Positions 1-8,187 of a DNA stretch of 64,000 nucleotides are shown here, in pieces. Under the pieces are notes generated by a model, which was given only the letters and a program-made list of their open reading frames with translations, was not told where the DNA came from and ran no database searches. Location: the NCBI GenBank assembly GCA_028227525.1, contig JAOJAE010000001.1:44343-108342 (forward strand), read 5' to 3'. The translations under genes and the position numbers were made by a program. The stretch comes from Candidatus Pelagibacter sp. Its GTDB lineage: Bacteria; Pseudomonadota; Alphaproteobacteria; Pelagibacterales; Pelagibacteraceae. Each line of letters opens with the position of its first letter. Position 1 is the stretch's first letter.

Positions 1-554
1 GGTAGTTTTTTTGGCCACCTTTTCTTAATATCTTTTAAATTGTCTATTAAAAATTTTTCTAAATTATTAAATTTTTTCGATTTAAACTTAATACTTTTTA
101 GCAAAGGATCTAAATTTTTAATACCCATTGAGTTTTTTCTAGTTATTTTAATATTTTTAGTTACAGAGTGCATTTGGGCAATTATTTTGCCAACTTCAAA
201 ACAGTTTTTTGAGTTGAGTTTACTCTTATCTTTTCCTTCTAAGAAAGAGACAATACAAGCTGTTTTGCTTTTTAGTTTTATCAAATAGTTCCCATTATTA
301 TTTTTTAAAGGTTTTGGACAACTAATATTAGAATGATTTAATTCATCCATTAACTTCATGAAAAAAGGAATTTCTTTATTAGAAACTCTTTTTTCAAAAA
401 TAGTTAATATAAATTTTTTATTTTTGGATTTTAGTAAGTAATTAGTATTTTCAATTCCTTTTTTGATACCTTGAAAACTAACAATCTTTTCAATATCAAA
501 TTTATTATTAATGATAGAAATATCTTTTTTATTAATTTTTGTATAAACAGCCAT
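1..554 (-). CDS. thrB: homoserine kinase, N-terminal part (runs off the window)
   Basis: Homoserine kinase phosphorylates homoserine in the threonine pathway in the cytoplasm. The first 184 residues are readable on the minus strand; the rest lies beyond base 1. The N-terminus has the aminoglycoside-phosphotransferase-like pattern of ThrB: a glycine-rich GIKKGIENTNY stretch near residues 29-39, then FILTIFEKR near 48-56. The catalytic HGD loop would fall in the missing part. The ATG at 552-554 directly abuts the ispH stop codon (555-557), so the two are almost certainly co-transcribed. The family call rests on the N-terminal half only. Confidence 0.85.
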   Translation of the reverse strand, partial: MAVYTKINKKDISIINNKFDIEKIVSFQGIKKGIENTNYLLKSKNKKFILTIFEKRVSNKEIPFFMKLMDELNHSNISCPKPLKNNNGNYLIKLKSKTACIVSFLEGKDKSKLNSKNCFEVGKIIAQMHSVTKNIKITRKNSMGIKNLDPLLKSIKFKSKKFNNLEKFLIDNLKDIKKRWPKKL

Positions 555-1499
555 TTAATTTAATTTTTTTGGGATTTTAAATACTACGTCTTCTTTGATT
601 ATTTCTACTTCTTCTATAGTTATAGTAAATCTATTTTTTAAATCATTAATAAAATTATCTACTAAAATTTCTGGTGCAGAAGCTCCAGATGAAATTCCAA
701 TTATTTTTGAATTTTCAATGAGATCATATGGGATTTCACTTTCAGAATGAATTAAGTATGAATCTGAACATCCCGATTTTTTAGCAACCTCAACAAGTCT
801 CACAGAGTTTGACGAATTTCTGCTACCAATTATAAAAAACATATCACATTTTTTTGCAATATTTTTAACAGCCATCTGTCTATTTGTAGTTGCATAACAA
901 ATATCTTCTTTTAAAGGTTCGCGTATATTTGGAAATCTATTTTTTAAAATATTTATTATTTCTTTGGTATCATCTATAGATAAAGTTGTTTGCGTTACAA
1001 AAGCAATTTTTTTATCTGTATTAATTTTATAATTTTTTGCCTCATCTTCATTTTGAATGAGATGAATACTACCAGCGGGTAATTGACCCATTGTTCCTAT
1101 AACTTCAGGGTGATTTTTGTGACCTATTAAAATTATATGATAATTAGCTTTATTAAGATTTTCAGCTTCTCTATGTACTTTAGACACTAGAGGACAAGTG
1201 GCATCAACATAAGTCATATTATAATTAATTGCATCAAGAGGTATCTGTTTAGGTACCCCATGAGCTGAAAAAATTACAGGTCTTGTTTTATCCTCAATTT
1301 CCTCCAGTTCTTCAACAAATACCGCTCCTTTCATTTTTAAATCGTCAACAACATATTTGTTGTGAACAATTTCATGACGAACATAAACAGGAGCCCCATA
1401 TTTTTGTATAGATTTTTCAACAATTTCAATAGCTCTCTCGACCCCAGCACAAAAACCTCTTGGGGCAGATAATAAAATTTTTAATTCTTTATTTTTCAT
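555..1499 (-). CDS. ispH: 4-hydroxy-3-methylbut-2-enyl diphosphate reductase
   Basis: IspH makes IPP and DMAPP in the last step of the non-mevalonate isoprenoid pathway, using a [4Fe-4S] cluster. The three cluster cysteines are visible at C17 (GFCAGV), C102 (DATCPLV) and C201 (EDICYATTNRQ), and the HEIVHN and SAHGVP substrate-site motifs are intact. At 314 residues it is normal length. It starts inside the 3' end of blh (11-nt overlap) and is followed without a gap by thrB. Its place directly after the carotenoid genes makes sense, because its products are the precursors they consume. Confidence 0.96.
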   Translation of the reverse strand: MKNKELKILLSAPRGFCAGVERAIEIVEKSIQKYGAPVYVRHEIVHNKYVVDDLKMKGAVFVEELEEIEDKTRPVIFSAHGVPKQIPLDAINYNMTYVDATCPLVSKVHREAENLNKANYHIILIGHKNHPEVIGTMGQLPAGSIHLIQNEDEAKNYKINTDKKIAFVTQTTLSIDDTKEIINILKNRFPNIREPLKEDICYATTNRQMAVKNIAKKCDMFFIIGSRNSSNSVRLVEVAKKSGCSDSYLIHSESEIPYDLIENSKIIGISSGASAPEILVDNFINDLKNRFTITIEEVEIIKEDVVFKIPKKLN

Positions 1500-2454
1500 T
1501 TTTTTCTAAAAAATATTCCAGCAATATATGTGGAAAGGTTAAAGACGCCAAACCTATAAATATTATTTTTAAAATAGAACTATTAAAACTATAGCTGTCA
1601 TTTAATAAATAAAAGCCAATTAAGCAAAAAAAAGCTGTCAAAACTGTAAGAGGTAAAGCTTTTTTGCCAAATACTTTTAGTCCATTTATAAAATCGTTTT
1701 TATCTAATTCATTAACAAGTGTAATGCTATGTCTGATAGAGTGCAAAAAGCAAAAGTAAATTGTAAACGCAACCAAAGGAGATAGATAATAATTTAATAT
1801 CAAAATTGAAAAGTAGTCTAAAAAAATAGTAAATTTTTTTATTTCAAATTTTCTTACAAATAAATAAACGCTAGATAAAGTGCTTAAAACAATTCCTATT
1901 GGTAATATCTTATTAATTTCTATAAATTCTAAAGTTGAATAAAACATCTCATTGTCAACCAGTAAAAATTTAAATATAGCTATTGTTTCATTAAAGTGAA
2001 AATAAATTGGTGCTAGAATTATCAACAAACCTTTAAAGAAAAAAAGAAATTGATTTAACTTAGAATTTTCATTGATCAAAAATTGTGTATCTTCTTTGCC
2101 GAAATGAAAAGAGGCGACAAGCAAAAAAATAATCAATGAAATAGATGGTGCTAAAATCCATATTATGATTACTGAAATAGCTATTAAAATGTATAAAAAA
2201 TAAAAGATAGAAATTTTTTCAATATTAAGAATATTAAAAAGTCTTTTACCTTTAACATGGTCTAAAGATCCATGAGATACTCCAATAGTTAGGATTAATA
2301 ACAAACAAATTAATGGTGAAATATTAAAATTATTAAATTTAAAAATTATCAATGAAAAAATATTAGAAAATAAAAAAAAAACAAAAGAGTGATTTAGATT
2401 TATTTTTTTGATTTCATTGCTCATACTTAAATTAGTTGTTTTAAAAAAATCCAT
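1489..2454 (-). CDS. blh: beta-carotene 15,15'-dioxygenase, Brp/Blh family
   Basis: Blh cleaves beta-carotene into two retinal molecules, the chromophore of proteorhodopsin. The protein is very hydrophobic, with many membrane segments, and has the histidine motifs of the family: HGSLDH at residues 61-66, SFHFGKED around H117, and FLHSIRH in the C-terminal third. It overlaps the 3' end of crtY by 28 nt. A second ATG at 2424 (residue 11) would place the start just after the crtY stop and is a realistic alternative; neither start has a clear ribosome binding site. The rhodopsin gene itself is not in this window. Confidence 0.9.
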   Translation of the reverse strand: MDFFKTTNLSMSNEIKKINLNHSFVFFLFSNIFSLIIFKFNNFNISPLICLLLILTIGVSHGSLDHVKGKRLFNILNIEKISIFYFLYILIAISVIIIWILAPSISLIIFLLVASFHFGKEDTQFLINENSKLNQFLFFFKGLLIILAPIYFHFNETIAIFKFLLVDNEMFYSTLEFIEINKILPIGIVLSTLSSVYLFVRKFEIKKFTIFLDYFSILILNYYLSPLVAFTIYFCFLHSIRHSITLVNELDKNDFINGLKVFGKKALPLTVLTAFFCLIGFYLLNDSYSFNSSILKIIFIGLASLTFPHILLEYFLEKNEK

Positions 2455-3491
2455 TTAGGCATTTTGGAAATTATGGATACATCTTCTAAAACATTACTTT
2501 TATTAGATAAAAAATTTATAACTGTATTAGGCGAACAATTAAACATTTTATAAAATATTTTTGCCATTTTATCAGGGTTATTTTTTAAAACTTTTAGAAA
2601 AATATTGTCTAAAAATTGATATTTTTTTTCTATTGAGAAAATTTTTGCATTTTTTATATTTTCTATATTCTTTCTAATATATCTGCTTTGCGCTTGAATA
2701 TTTAAGAATGTATATCCAGTGCTTAATCTTGTCATTCCACCAGCAGTTCCAATTTCAATTTGATTTAATTTTTTAATATTAGTTGGATGAAATAAAGGAA
2801 TTGCACCAGTCTCTTGGAAATTAATTTTATAATTTTTAATCTTTAGTTTGTTTTCAATATAATCTTTTAATTGAATATCATAATCTTTTAATGATGCATT
2901 ATTAAGGTCAGAAATCCATGTAGTTTCTATGAGCGCCTTTTTTTTGGAGTAGGGTAGCGTATAAAAAAAATGAACACTATTTTTTTGATCACAATCAAAG
3001 TCCATCAAGTTAAATATCGTTTCATCAAAAAGATCTTTGCTTGTTTCAATTTCTAAACCCGAAAAGTGCTGCCATAAATTACTTTTATTATCTGATGTGT
3101 CACTTACACTATTAAAGATGAAAGAATTTTCAGTATTTACTTCATTTATATTTTTGAAAAAATGAACATTATTATTTTGTTTTAACCTACTAATTATCTT
3201 GTGATAAAATAAACCGCTATCAATTGATTGATAAGGCATATTTTTACATTCAATATGTTTTAAATGATTTGGGATATTAATTGTAAAATTATCCCAGCTT
3301 TTTTTAACACAGTCGTCAAAATTATGAGGTGTCACTTTCCAAAATGACCAAGTTTTATCTTTTTTGTACTCATTCCTAGGCTCAATAATTGCCAAAGATT
3401 TACCTTTTAATTTTGAGTAAGTATCCAATTCAAAAGCAAGAGATAGCCCAGCACAACCACCACCAATTATTATATAATCAAAGTCTTTCAT
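2427..3491 (-). CDS. crtY: lycopene beta-cyclase
   Basis: CrtY closes both ends of lycopene to give beta-carotene, using a reduced flavin in a redox-neutral reaction. The N-terminus has a dinucleotide-binding motif (IIIGGGCAGLSLAFEL, residues 7-22), followed by a conserved KDKTWSFW segment and a GGMTRLSTGYTF segment typical of the CrtY/CrtL family. At 354 residues it is slightly short. It overlaps crtB upstream by 14 nt and blh downstream by 28 nt, so translation is probably coupled through crtB-crtY-blh. Confidence 0.92.
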   Translation of the reverse strand: MKDFDYIIIGGGCAGLSLAFELDTYSKLKGKSLAIIEPRNEYKKDKTWSFWKVTPHNFDDCVKKSWDNFTINIPNHLKHIECKNMPYQSIDSGLFYHKIISRLKQNNNVHFFKNINEVNTENSFIFNSVSDTSDNKSNLWQHFSGLEIETSKDLFDETIFNLMDFDCDQKNSVHFFYTLPYSKKKALIETTWISDLNNASLKDYDIQLKDYIENKLKIKNYKINFQETGAIPLFHPTNIKKLNQIEIGTAGGMTRLSTGYTFLNIQAQSRYIRKNIENIKNAKIFSIEKKYQFLDNIFLKVLKNNPDKMAKIFYKMFNCSPNTVINFLSNKSNVLEDVSIISKMPKWIFLKQLI

Positions 3492-4329
3492 CTAAATTTA
3501 ATTCTTCGTTAATTAATAAATGATCATGTTCAATATTTTCATCATTTTTATTTATTAATAGTAATTTAATTAGGTCAAAAACAGAAAGAAAAGTTTCTAT
3601 AATTTTCTCAATATTTGAAACATAAATTTTTCCAGATTTTCTATAATTTTCTAAGGTTTTCTTTTTTAAAATTTTATACCCAATTTTTCTATAAACTCTT
3701 CTAGCTACTAAGATTGAAAATCGAAAGCTTATCGGTATTTTGTTAATTGAATGAAAAGAGTTTTCATAAAATTTTTCTGCAAGCATTAAAGTAGAATGAA
3801 TTTCTTCAAAATTTTCATTTATATATGATCTATTATTATTTAAATCTTCAATCACGTCTCTTGATATATTTGTTAGCTGCATTGCTATTCCTAAATCAAT
3901 TGCAGACTTTAATGAGCTCTTTTTACTTACATTTAAAATTTTTGCCATTAATAAGCCAACAGTTCCAGCAACCTTGTAAGAGTAAACTAATAATTCTTTT
4001 TTTGAGTTTAATTTTACTTTTTCTTTAATATCAGATTTAATGCCTTCAAATAAATCATGAATAATTTTTAAAGAAATATTAAATTCATTTATAAGATCCC
4101 ACATATTTTTTATAATAGGATCATCAAAATTTTTATTATTAAAATTATTTTCAAAGTTTTTAAATTTATTTTCCTTTAATTCAACTGAACCCTTATCATC
4201 AGCTATGTTGTCTATAACTCTACAAAAATCGTATAATGTGGAACACTTTTGATAAGTTTGTTTTGGTAAAAAAAAACCCGCCCAATTAAAAGATTTGGCA
4301 TAAAGTGACAAGTAATTTTGGTTTGTCAT
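3478..4329 (-). CDS. crtB: phytoene synthase
   Basis: CrtB condenses two geranylgeranyl diphosphates to phytoene, the first committed carotenoid step. Both aspartate-rich motifs of the trans-isoprenyl synthase fold are present: YDFCRVIDNIADD near residues 33-45 and NISRDVIEDLNNNR in the middle. Length is 283 residues. The ATG at 4327-4329 overlaps the crtI stop codon, so the genes are coupled. The geranylgeranyl diphosphate synthase (crtE) usually found with this set is absent here and must lie elsewhere. Confidence 0.94.
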   Translation of the reverse strand: MTNQNYLSLYAKSFNWAGFFLPKQTYQKCSTLYDFCRVIDNIADDKGSVELKENKFKNFENNFNNKNFDDPIIKNMWDLINEFNISLKIIHDLFEGIKSDIKEKVKLNSKKELLVYSYKVAGTVGLLMAKILNVSKKSSLKSAIDLGIAMQLTNISRDVIEDLNNNRSYINENFEEIHSTLMLAEKFYENSFHSINKIPISFRFSILVARRVYRKIGYKILKKKTLENYRKSGKIYVSNIEKIIETFLSVFDLIKLLLINKNDENIEHDHLLINEELNLDERL

Positions 4330-5789
4330 TATAAAATTTTATCTAAAACTTTTGCAGATGATAAAACTCCTGGAACACCAGCTCCTGGATGTGTACCAGC
4401 ACCAACAAAATAAAGACCATCATAAATCTCTGACTTATTATGAAATCTGAAATAAGCAGACTGAGTAAATTTTGGCTGAATAGAAAATCCTGAACCAAAT
4501 TTTGTATTCAGGTCTTTTTCAAAATAATCTGGAGTTAAGTAAAAATCTTCAACAATATTTTCTTTAAGATTTGGCATTAGATCTTTTTCCATTTTATTTA
4601 TAATTAAATTTTTCATCTTTTCTCCTTCGGTATTCCAATCAATTCCAGATTGGTTATTAGGAACAGGAACCAAAACATAAAAACAGTCATTTCCTTCTGG
4701 AGCCATAGATTTGTCTGTAGCTGATGGTCTATGCAGATAATAACTAATGTCTTCGTTTAGTTTTTTCTTATCAAATATATCATCAAGATGTTCTTTGTAC
4801 TTATTGCCAAATTTTATTGTGTGATGCTCTACATTTTCATAAATTTTTTTTGTTCCAAAATAATATACGAATAATCCCATTGAATACTCCATTCTCTTTT
4901 TTTTCCAGTTAAATAAGAATGAATTATTGCTATTTCCGTCTAATAACTTTTCATATACTGCTGGAGGATCAGCGTTACAAATTACAATATCTGCATTTAT
5001 AGTATTATCGTTGCTTAACTGAACCCCTGTGATTTTAGTATTTTTTGAAATAATTTTTTTTACCTCATTACCTTTAATTACTTTTATACCAACTTCATTC
5101 ATTAATTTTTCAAAACCTTTAATTATATTTCCGGTTCCACCCATTGAATAATGAATTCCCCATTTTTTTTCTAAATACAGGATTAATCCATAAATTGAAG
5201 TTGTGGTAAAAGGATTACCTCCAACTAAAAGTGGGTGCATACTCAACATTCTTCTTAATTTTTCATTTTTTATATATGAAGATACTAAAGAGTAGACAGA
5301 TTTGTAGCTTTTTAGTTTTAAAAGAGCAGGTAATTGTTGCATCATCACAAATGGTTTATCAAAAGGAACATCCGCAAGTTCTGTAAAACCTTTATCAAAA
5401 ATTTTTTTTGTAAAATTTACTAATTTTTCATAACCTTGAACATCCTCTTGACTCAATTCTCCAATTTGAGCTTTCATTTCATTTTCGTTGCCTGAATAAT
5501 TAAATTTAGATCTATCTTCAAAAATAAATTGATACCAAATTTTTAATGGAGATAGTTCAATGTAATCTTTTGGATTTTTCTTAAATAATTCAAATAATTC
5601 ATTAATAAGATATGGCGCAGTAATTACAGTTGGACCACCATCAAAAGTAAAACCATTTCTTTTAAACACTCTTGCTCTGCCTCCAAGATCTTGATGTTTT
5701 TCAATTAATGTAACATCGTGACCTTTGGCTCTAAGTCTCAGGGCCGCAGCAATTCCACCAAATCCAGAACCAATAACTATAGAATTCAT
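4329..5789 (-). CDS. crtI: phytoene desaturase (phytoene to lycopene)
   Basis: CrtI is an FAD-dependent enzyme that introduces four double bases-equivalents of unsaturation (double bonds) into phytoene to yield lycopene. The FAD-binding motif is at the extreme N-terminus (VIGSGFGGIAAALRLRA, then a GHDVTLIEK strand), and the C-terminus carries the bacterial CrtI signature GLYFVGAGTHPGAGVPG. Length, 486 residues, is typical. It is the first gene of crtI-crtB-crtY-blh and starts 39 nt after the atpF stop. That gap is AT-rich, and I see no convincing promoter in it, so read-through from the ATP synthase genes is possible. Confidence 0.95.
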   Translation of the reverse strand: MNSIVIGSGFGGIAAALRLRAKGHDVTLIEKHQDLGGRARVFKRNGFTFDGGPTVITAPYLINELFELFKKNPKDYIELSPLKIWYQFIFEDRSKFNYSGNENEMKAQIGELSQEDVQGYEKLVNFTKKIFDKGFTELADVPFDKPFVMMQQLPALLKLKSYKSVYSLVSSYIKNEKLRRMLSMHPLLVGGNPFTTTSIYGLILYLEKKWGIHYSMGGTGNIIKGFEKLMNEVGIKVIKGNEVKKIISKNTKITGVQLSNDNTINADIVICNADPPAVYEKLLDGNSNNSFLFNWKKKRMEYSMGLFVYYFGTKKIYENVEHHTIKFGNKYKEHLDDIFDKKKLNEDISYYLHRPSATDKSMAPEGNDCFYVLVPVPNNQSGIDWNTEGEKMKNLIINKMEKDLMPNLKENIVEDFYLTPDYFEKDLNTKFGSGFSIQPKFTQSAYFRFHNKSEIYDGLYFVGAGTHPGAGVPGVLSSAKVLDKIL

Positions 5790-5828
5790 TTTAACAATTT
5801 ATAGTTTTTTTGAAAAATTGTAAGGATA

Positions 5829-6326
5829 TTATGAGTTAATCTTCTTCAACTCTTCTTTTGTTTCATTTAAATTTTTTTGAAACACAGCATCAAGTTTTGT
5901 TTTATCAACTGATGTAGTAATGATCTTTTTAACAGAATCCACAGCTATTTTAATTGAAGCATCTTTTATTTCTTTTATAGCAGCCTCTTTCATTTGGCTT
6001 ATCTTATTTTCAGCTAAGTTCTTTTTAATCTCTGAAGATTTATGAAATTTATCATTTAATTCTATCATTAACTTATCTGAGTCTTTTTTAGCCTCATTAA
6101 GAATTTCATTGCTGACTGACTGTGCGGTTTCTAATTTATTCTGAGCATTATCAAGTAAAGTTTTTGCTTCAGTTCTTAATTTTTCGCTTTCATCAATTTC
6201 ATTTTTAATGTCAGAAATCATTTTATCTAACATTTTAGTAATTTTTTGGGGGATCTTTAGATAGATTAAGCCACCAAAAAAAATTACGAATGATACTGCT
6301 ACCCAAAATGTTGCATCAATTGCCAT
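5829..6326 (-). CDS. atpF: F0F1 ATP synthase subunit b
   Basis: Subunit b is part of the peripheral stalk tying F1 to the membrane sector. It shows one N-terminal membrane segment (FWVAVSFVIFFGGLIYL) followed by a long charged coiled coil to the end, 165 residues in all. I chose the ATG at 6326 (MAIDATFW): a GGAG ribosome binding site sits just upstream, and a longer in-frame version starting at 6365 would only add residues encoded inside the upstream b' gene. The last bases of the b' gene (to 6316) overlap this start by 11 nt. Confidence 0.9.
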   Translation of the reverse strand: MAIDATFWVAVSFVIFFGGLIYLKIPQKITKMLDKMISDIKNEIDESEKLRTEAKTLLDNAQNKLETAQSVSNEILNEAKKDSDKLMIELNDKFHKSSEIKKNLAENKISQMKEAAIKEIKDASIKIAVDSVKKIITTSVDKTKLDAVFQKNLNETKEELKKINS

Positions 6327-6906
6327 AGTATTTATCTCCACTTCTTCTAGATAAATCATCAACAATTGCAGATATGCTGCTATTATTTACTTCAGCACCA
6401 ATAAGCTTTTGTATTAGTTCTGATGAAGTTTCGATAGCTATTTTGTTGATTTTATCAGGCGCACCGTTACGCAGGGTCTTAATTTCTTCCTCTGCTTTAC
6501 TTATTTCTTCATCAATTTGACCCTCTAACACTTCTTTTTTAGCATTAATGTCTTTTAAAGCTTTTTCTCTAGCTTGATTGAAGATAGTTTTTGCATCAAG
6601 TTTGCTTTTGGAAATAATTTCCTCATACTCTTTTAGCTTCATTTCACTATCTTCTCTCTGTTTCTCTGCAGCCTCAATATTTTCTAATATCTGTGATTTA
6701 CGTGTTTCTAAGTTTGCACTTATTTTTGGCAGTATTAGTTTTGATAAAACTAAGTACAAAATACCAAAAGTAAGTGTTAACCAAAAAATCTGTGAAATCC
6801 AAAATTCAGGGTTTAATTGAGGCATACCTCCGCTTTCAGCTGAAAAAGCTTCCATCGAAAATAGGAAACTAAAAAATATCGACTGAAAATATATTTTTTT
6901 AATCAT
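6316..6906 (-). CDS. atpG: F0F1 ATP synthase subunit b' (second b-type stalk subunit)
   Basis: A second, diverged b-type subunit, as found in alphaproteobacteria and cyanobacteria, where b and b' form a heterodimeric stalk. An N-terminal hydrophobic stretch that could be a signal peptide is followed by ESGGMPQLNPEFWISQIFW and one membrane segment. A long heptad-like helix with LETRKSQILENIEAAEKQ then begins, the classic b-subunit neck. It is 196 residues long and lies between atpE (5-nt gap) and atpF (overlap). Symbol usage varies (atpG, atpF', atpX). Confidence 0.88.
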   Translation of the reverse strand: MIKKIYFQSIFFSFLFSMEAFSAESGGMPQLNPEFWISQIFWLTLTFGILYLVLSKLILPKISANLETRKSQILENIEAAEKQREDSEMKLKEYEEIISKSKLDAKTIFNQAREKALKDINAKKEVLEGQIDEEISKAEEEIKTLRNGAPDKINKIAIETSSELIQKLIGAEVNNSSISAIVDDLSRRSGDKYYGN

Positions 6907-6911
6907 TAAAT

Positions 6912-7139
6912 TTAAAATGCAAAAAGAATGATTAACGCTACTACTAATCCAAATAATCCCGTTGCTTCTGCAAGTGCAAAACCTAAAAGCAAATTAGGAA
7001 ACTGTTTTTGTGCAGCAGAAGGGTTTCTCATTGCTCCTGATAAATAGTTTCCAAAAATTATTCCAATACCAACACCGGCACCAGCTAAAGCTATTGCTGC
7101 TAAACCTGCTCCGATCATTTTTGCTGCTTCTAATTCCAT
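6912..7139 (-). CDS. atpE: F0F1 ATP synthase subunit c (rotor ring)
   Basis: Subunit c forms the membrane rotor that carries protons. The 75-residue hairpin has two membrane helices, the polar loop RNPSAA (residues 38-43) that contacts F1, and the proton-binding carboxylate E58 in FALAEATG. The glycine-rich first helix (AGAGVGIGIIFG) is typical. An unusually strong Shine-Dalgarno (AGGAGG) lies 6 nt before the ATG, in keeping with the need for many copies of c per complex. The residues around E58 give no sign of the sodium-type site, so proton coupling is the natural reading. Confidence 0.96.
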   Translation of the reverse strand: MELEAAKMIGAGLAAIALAGAGVGIGIIFGNYLSGAMRNPSAAQKQFPNLLLGFALAEATGLFGLVVALIILFAF

Positions 7140-7157
7140 TATATCCTCCTATGTTAA

Positions 7158-7892
7158 TTAATGGTGTAAATTTAATGCATCATTTAAATAGATGCAGGTT
7201 AAGATCGCAAAAACGTATGCTTGAAGAAAAGCAACTAAGATCTCCAAACCTGTTAATGCAACCGAAAAACTTAGTGGAAGCCATCCACCAACTATTCCAA
7301 GGCTAATTACAAAGCCTCCGAAAACTTTCATCATAGTATGACCTGCCATCATATTAGCGAATAATCTAACTGATAAACTAACCGGTCTACTTAAGTAAGA
7401 AATAATTTCTATTACTACTATCAAAGGGAGTAGCACTGCTGGTACTCCACTAGGCACAAATAATTTTAGATAACCGAAACCATGTTTCATAAAACCGATT
7501 ACAGTTACACCAATAAAAATAAAAGCTGCTAAAACGAATGTTACAATGATATGACTAGTTACTGTAAAAGTATAAGGTATCATTCCAAACATATTGCAGA
7601 ATAATACAAACATAAATAGAGAAAATATAAATGCAAAATATGGTTTTGCTTTTGAACCGGCAGTATCACTTATCATTTTAGATACGAATGTGTAACTAAG
7701 CTCTGCCAAGAGTTGAATTTTATTTGGAAGTAATGAACTTTTTTTAGAACCAAGATTAAAAATTAATAAAATTGCAACAGAACTTATAATCATAAACAAA
7801 CTAGCGTTTGTAAATGAAATATCAAATGCACCTAACTTAATTTCTGGTCCAATTCTGTAAACATTGAATTGGGTCATTGGATTTGCTGCCAT
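7158..7892 (-). CDS. atpB: F0F1 ATP synthase subunit a (proton channel)
   Basis: Subunit a provides the proton half-channels next to the c-ring. It is a 244-residue multispanning protein with the essential arginine at R176 in VSLSVRLFANMMAGH and the conserved NMFGMIPYTF segment near residues 100-109. The C-terminal helix FLQAYVFAILTCIYLNDALNLHH is also family-typical. It lies between atpI and atpE in the order I-B-E-F'-F common in alphaproteobacteria. The F1 genes (alpha, beta, gamma, delta, epsilon) are not in this window. Confidence 0.96.
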   Translation of the reverse strand: MAANPMTQFNVYRIGPEIKLGAFDISFTNASLFMIISSVAILLIFNLGSKKSSLLPNKIQLLAELSYTFVSKMISDTAGSKAKPYFAFIFSLFMFVLFCNMFGMIPYTFTVTSHIIVTFVLAAFIFIGVTVIGFMKHGFGYLKLFVPSGVPAVLLPLIVVIEIISYLSRPVSLSVRLFANMMAGHTMMKVFGGFVISLGIVGGWLPLSFSVALTGLEILVAFLQAYVFAILTCIYLNDALNLHH

Positions 7893-7902
7893 AAATTCTT
7901 AT

Positions 7903-8178
7903 CTACTTTTGCATATTTTTTGCAGACCTGATTACATTTGTTATTCCGGCAACCACTCCAACAAAAAAAAATATTAATATAAACCAGGGTCTAGTACCAA
8001 AGGTTTGGTCAAAAATAAACCCAATAATTGTCCCAACTGCCACTGCAGCAACTAATTCTGTGCTCAATTTAAAGGCTGCTCCAATAGAAGACGGGTTGTC
8101 ATCTTTATTCTTAAGGTTTTTCTTTAAAATCTTCTTTTTTGCAATCTCTAAGCGAGTTTTAAACTGATCTTTTGGCAT
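7903..8178 (-). CDS. atpI: ATP synthase assembly protein AtpI
   Basis: A 91-residue protein with a charged N-terminus (about 30 residues) and two hydrophobic helices, one containing AAVAVGTIIGFIFDQTFGTRPWF and the second ending VGVVAGITNVIRSAKNM. This is the AtpI/AtpR-type pattern, thought to help c-ring assembly or magnesium handling. It is the first gene of the F0 block, starts 9 nt after the smc stop, and has no obvious promoter in that gap. The call is supported by position and topology rather than by catalytic motifs. Confidence 0.85.
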   Translation of the reverse strand: MPKDQFKTRLEIAKKKILKKNLKNKDDNPSSIGAAFKLSTELVAAVAVGTIIGFIFDQTFGTRPWFILIFFFVGVVAGITNVIRSAKNMQK

Positions 8179-8187
8179 TTATATAGT

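Noticed and set aside
40..288. Plus-strand open frame at the window start
   Set aside because: It lies wholly antisense to thrB, has no recognisable motif, and is rich in Leu/Phe/Ser as expected from the reverse of an AT-rich gene.
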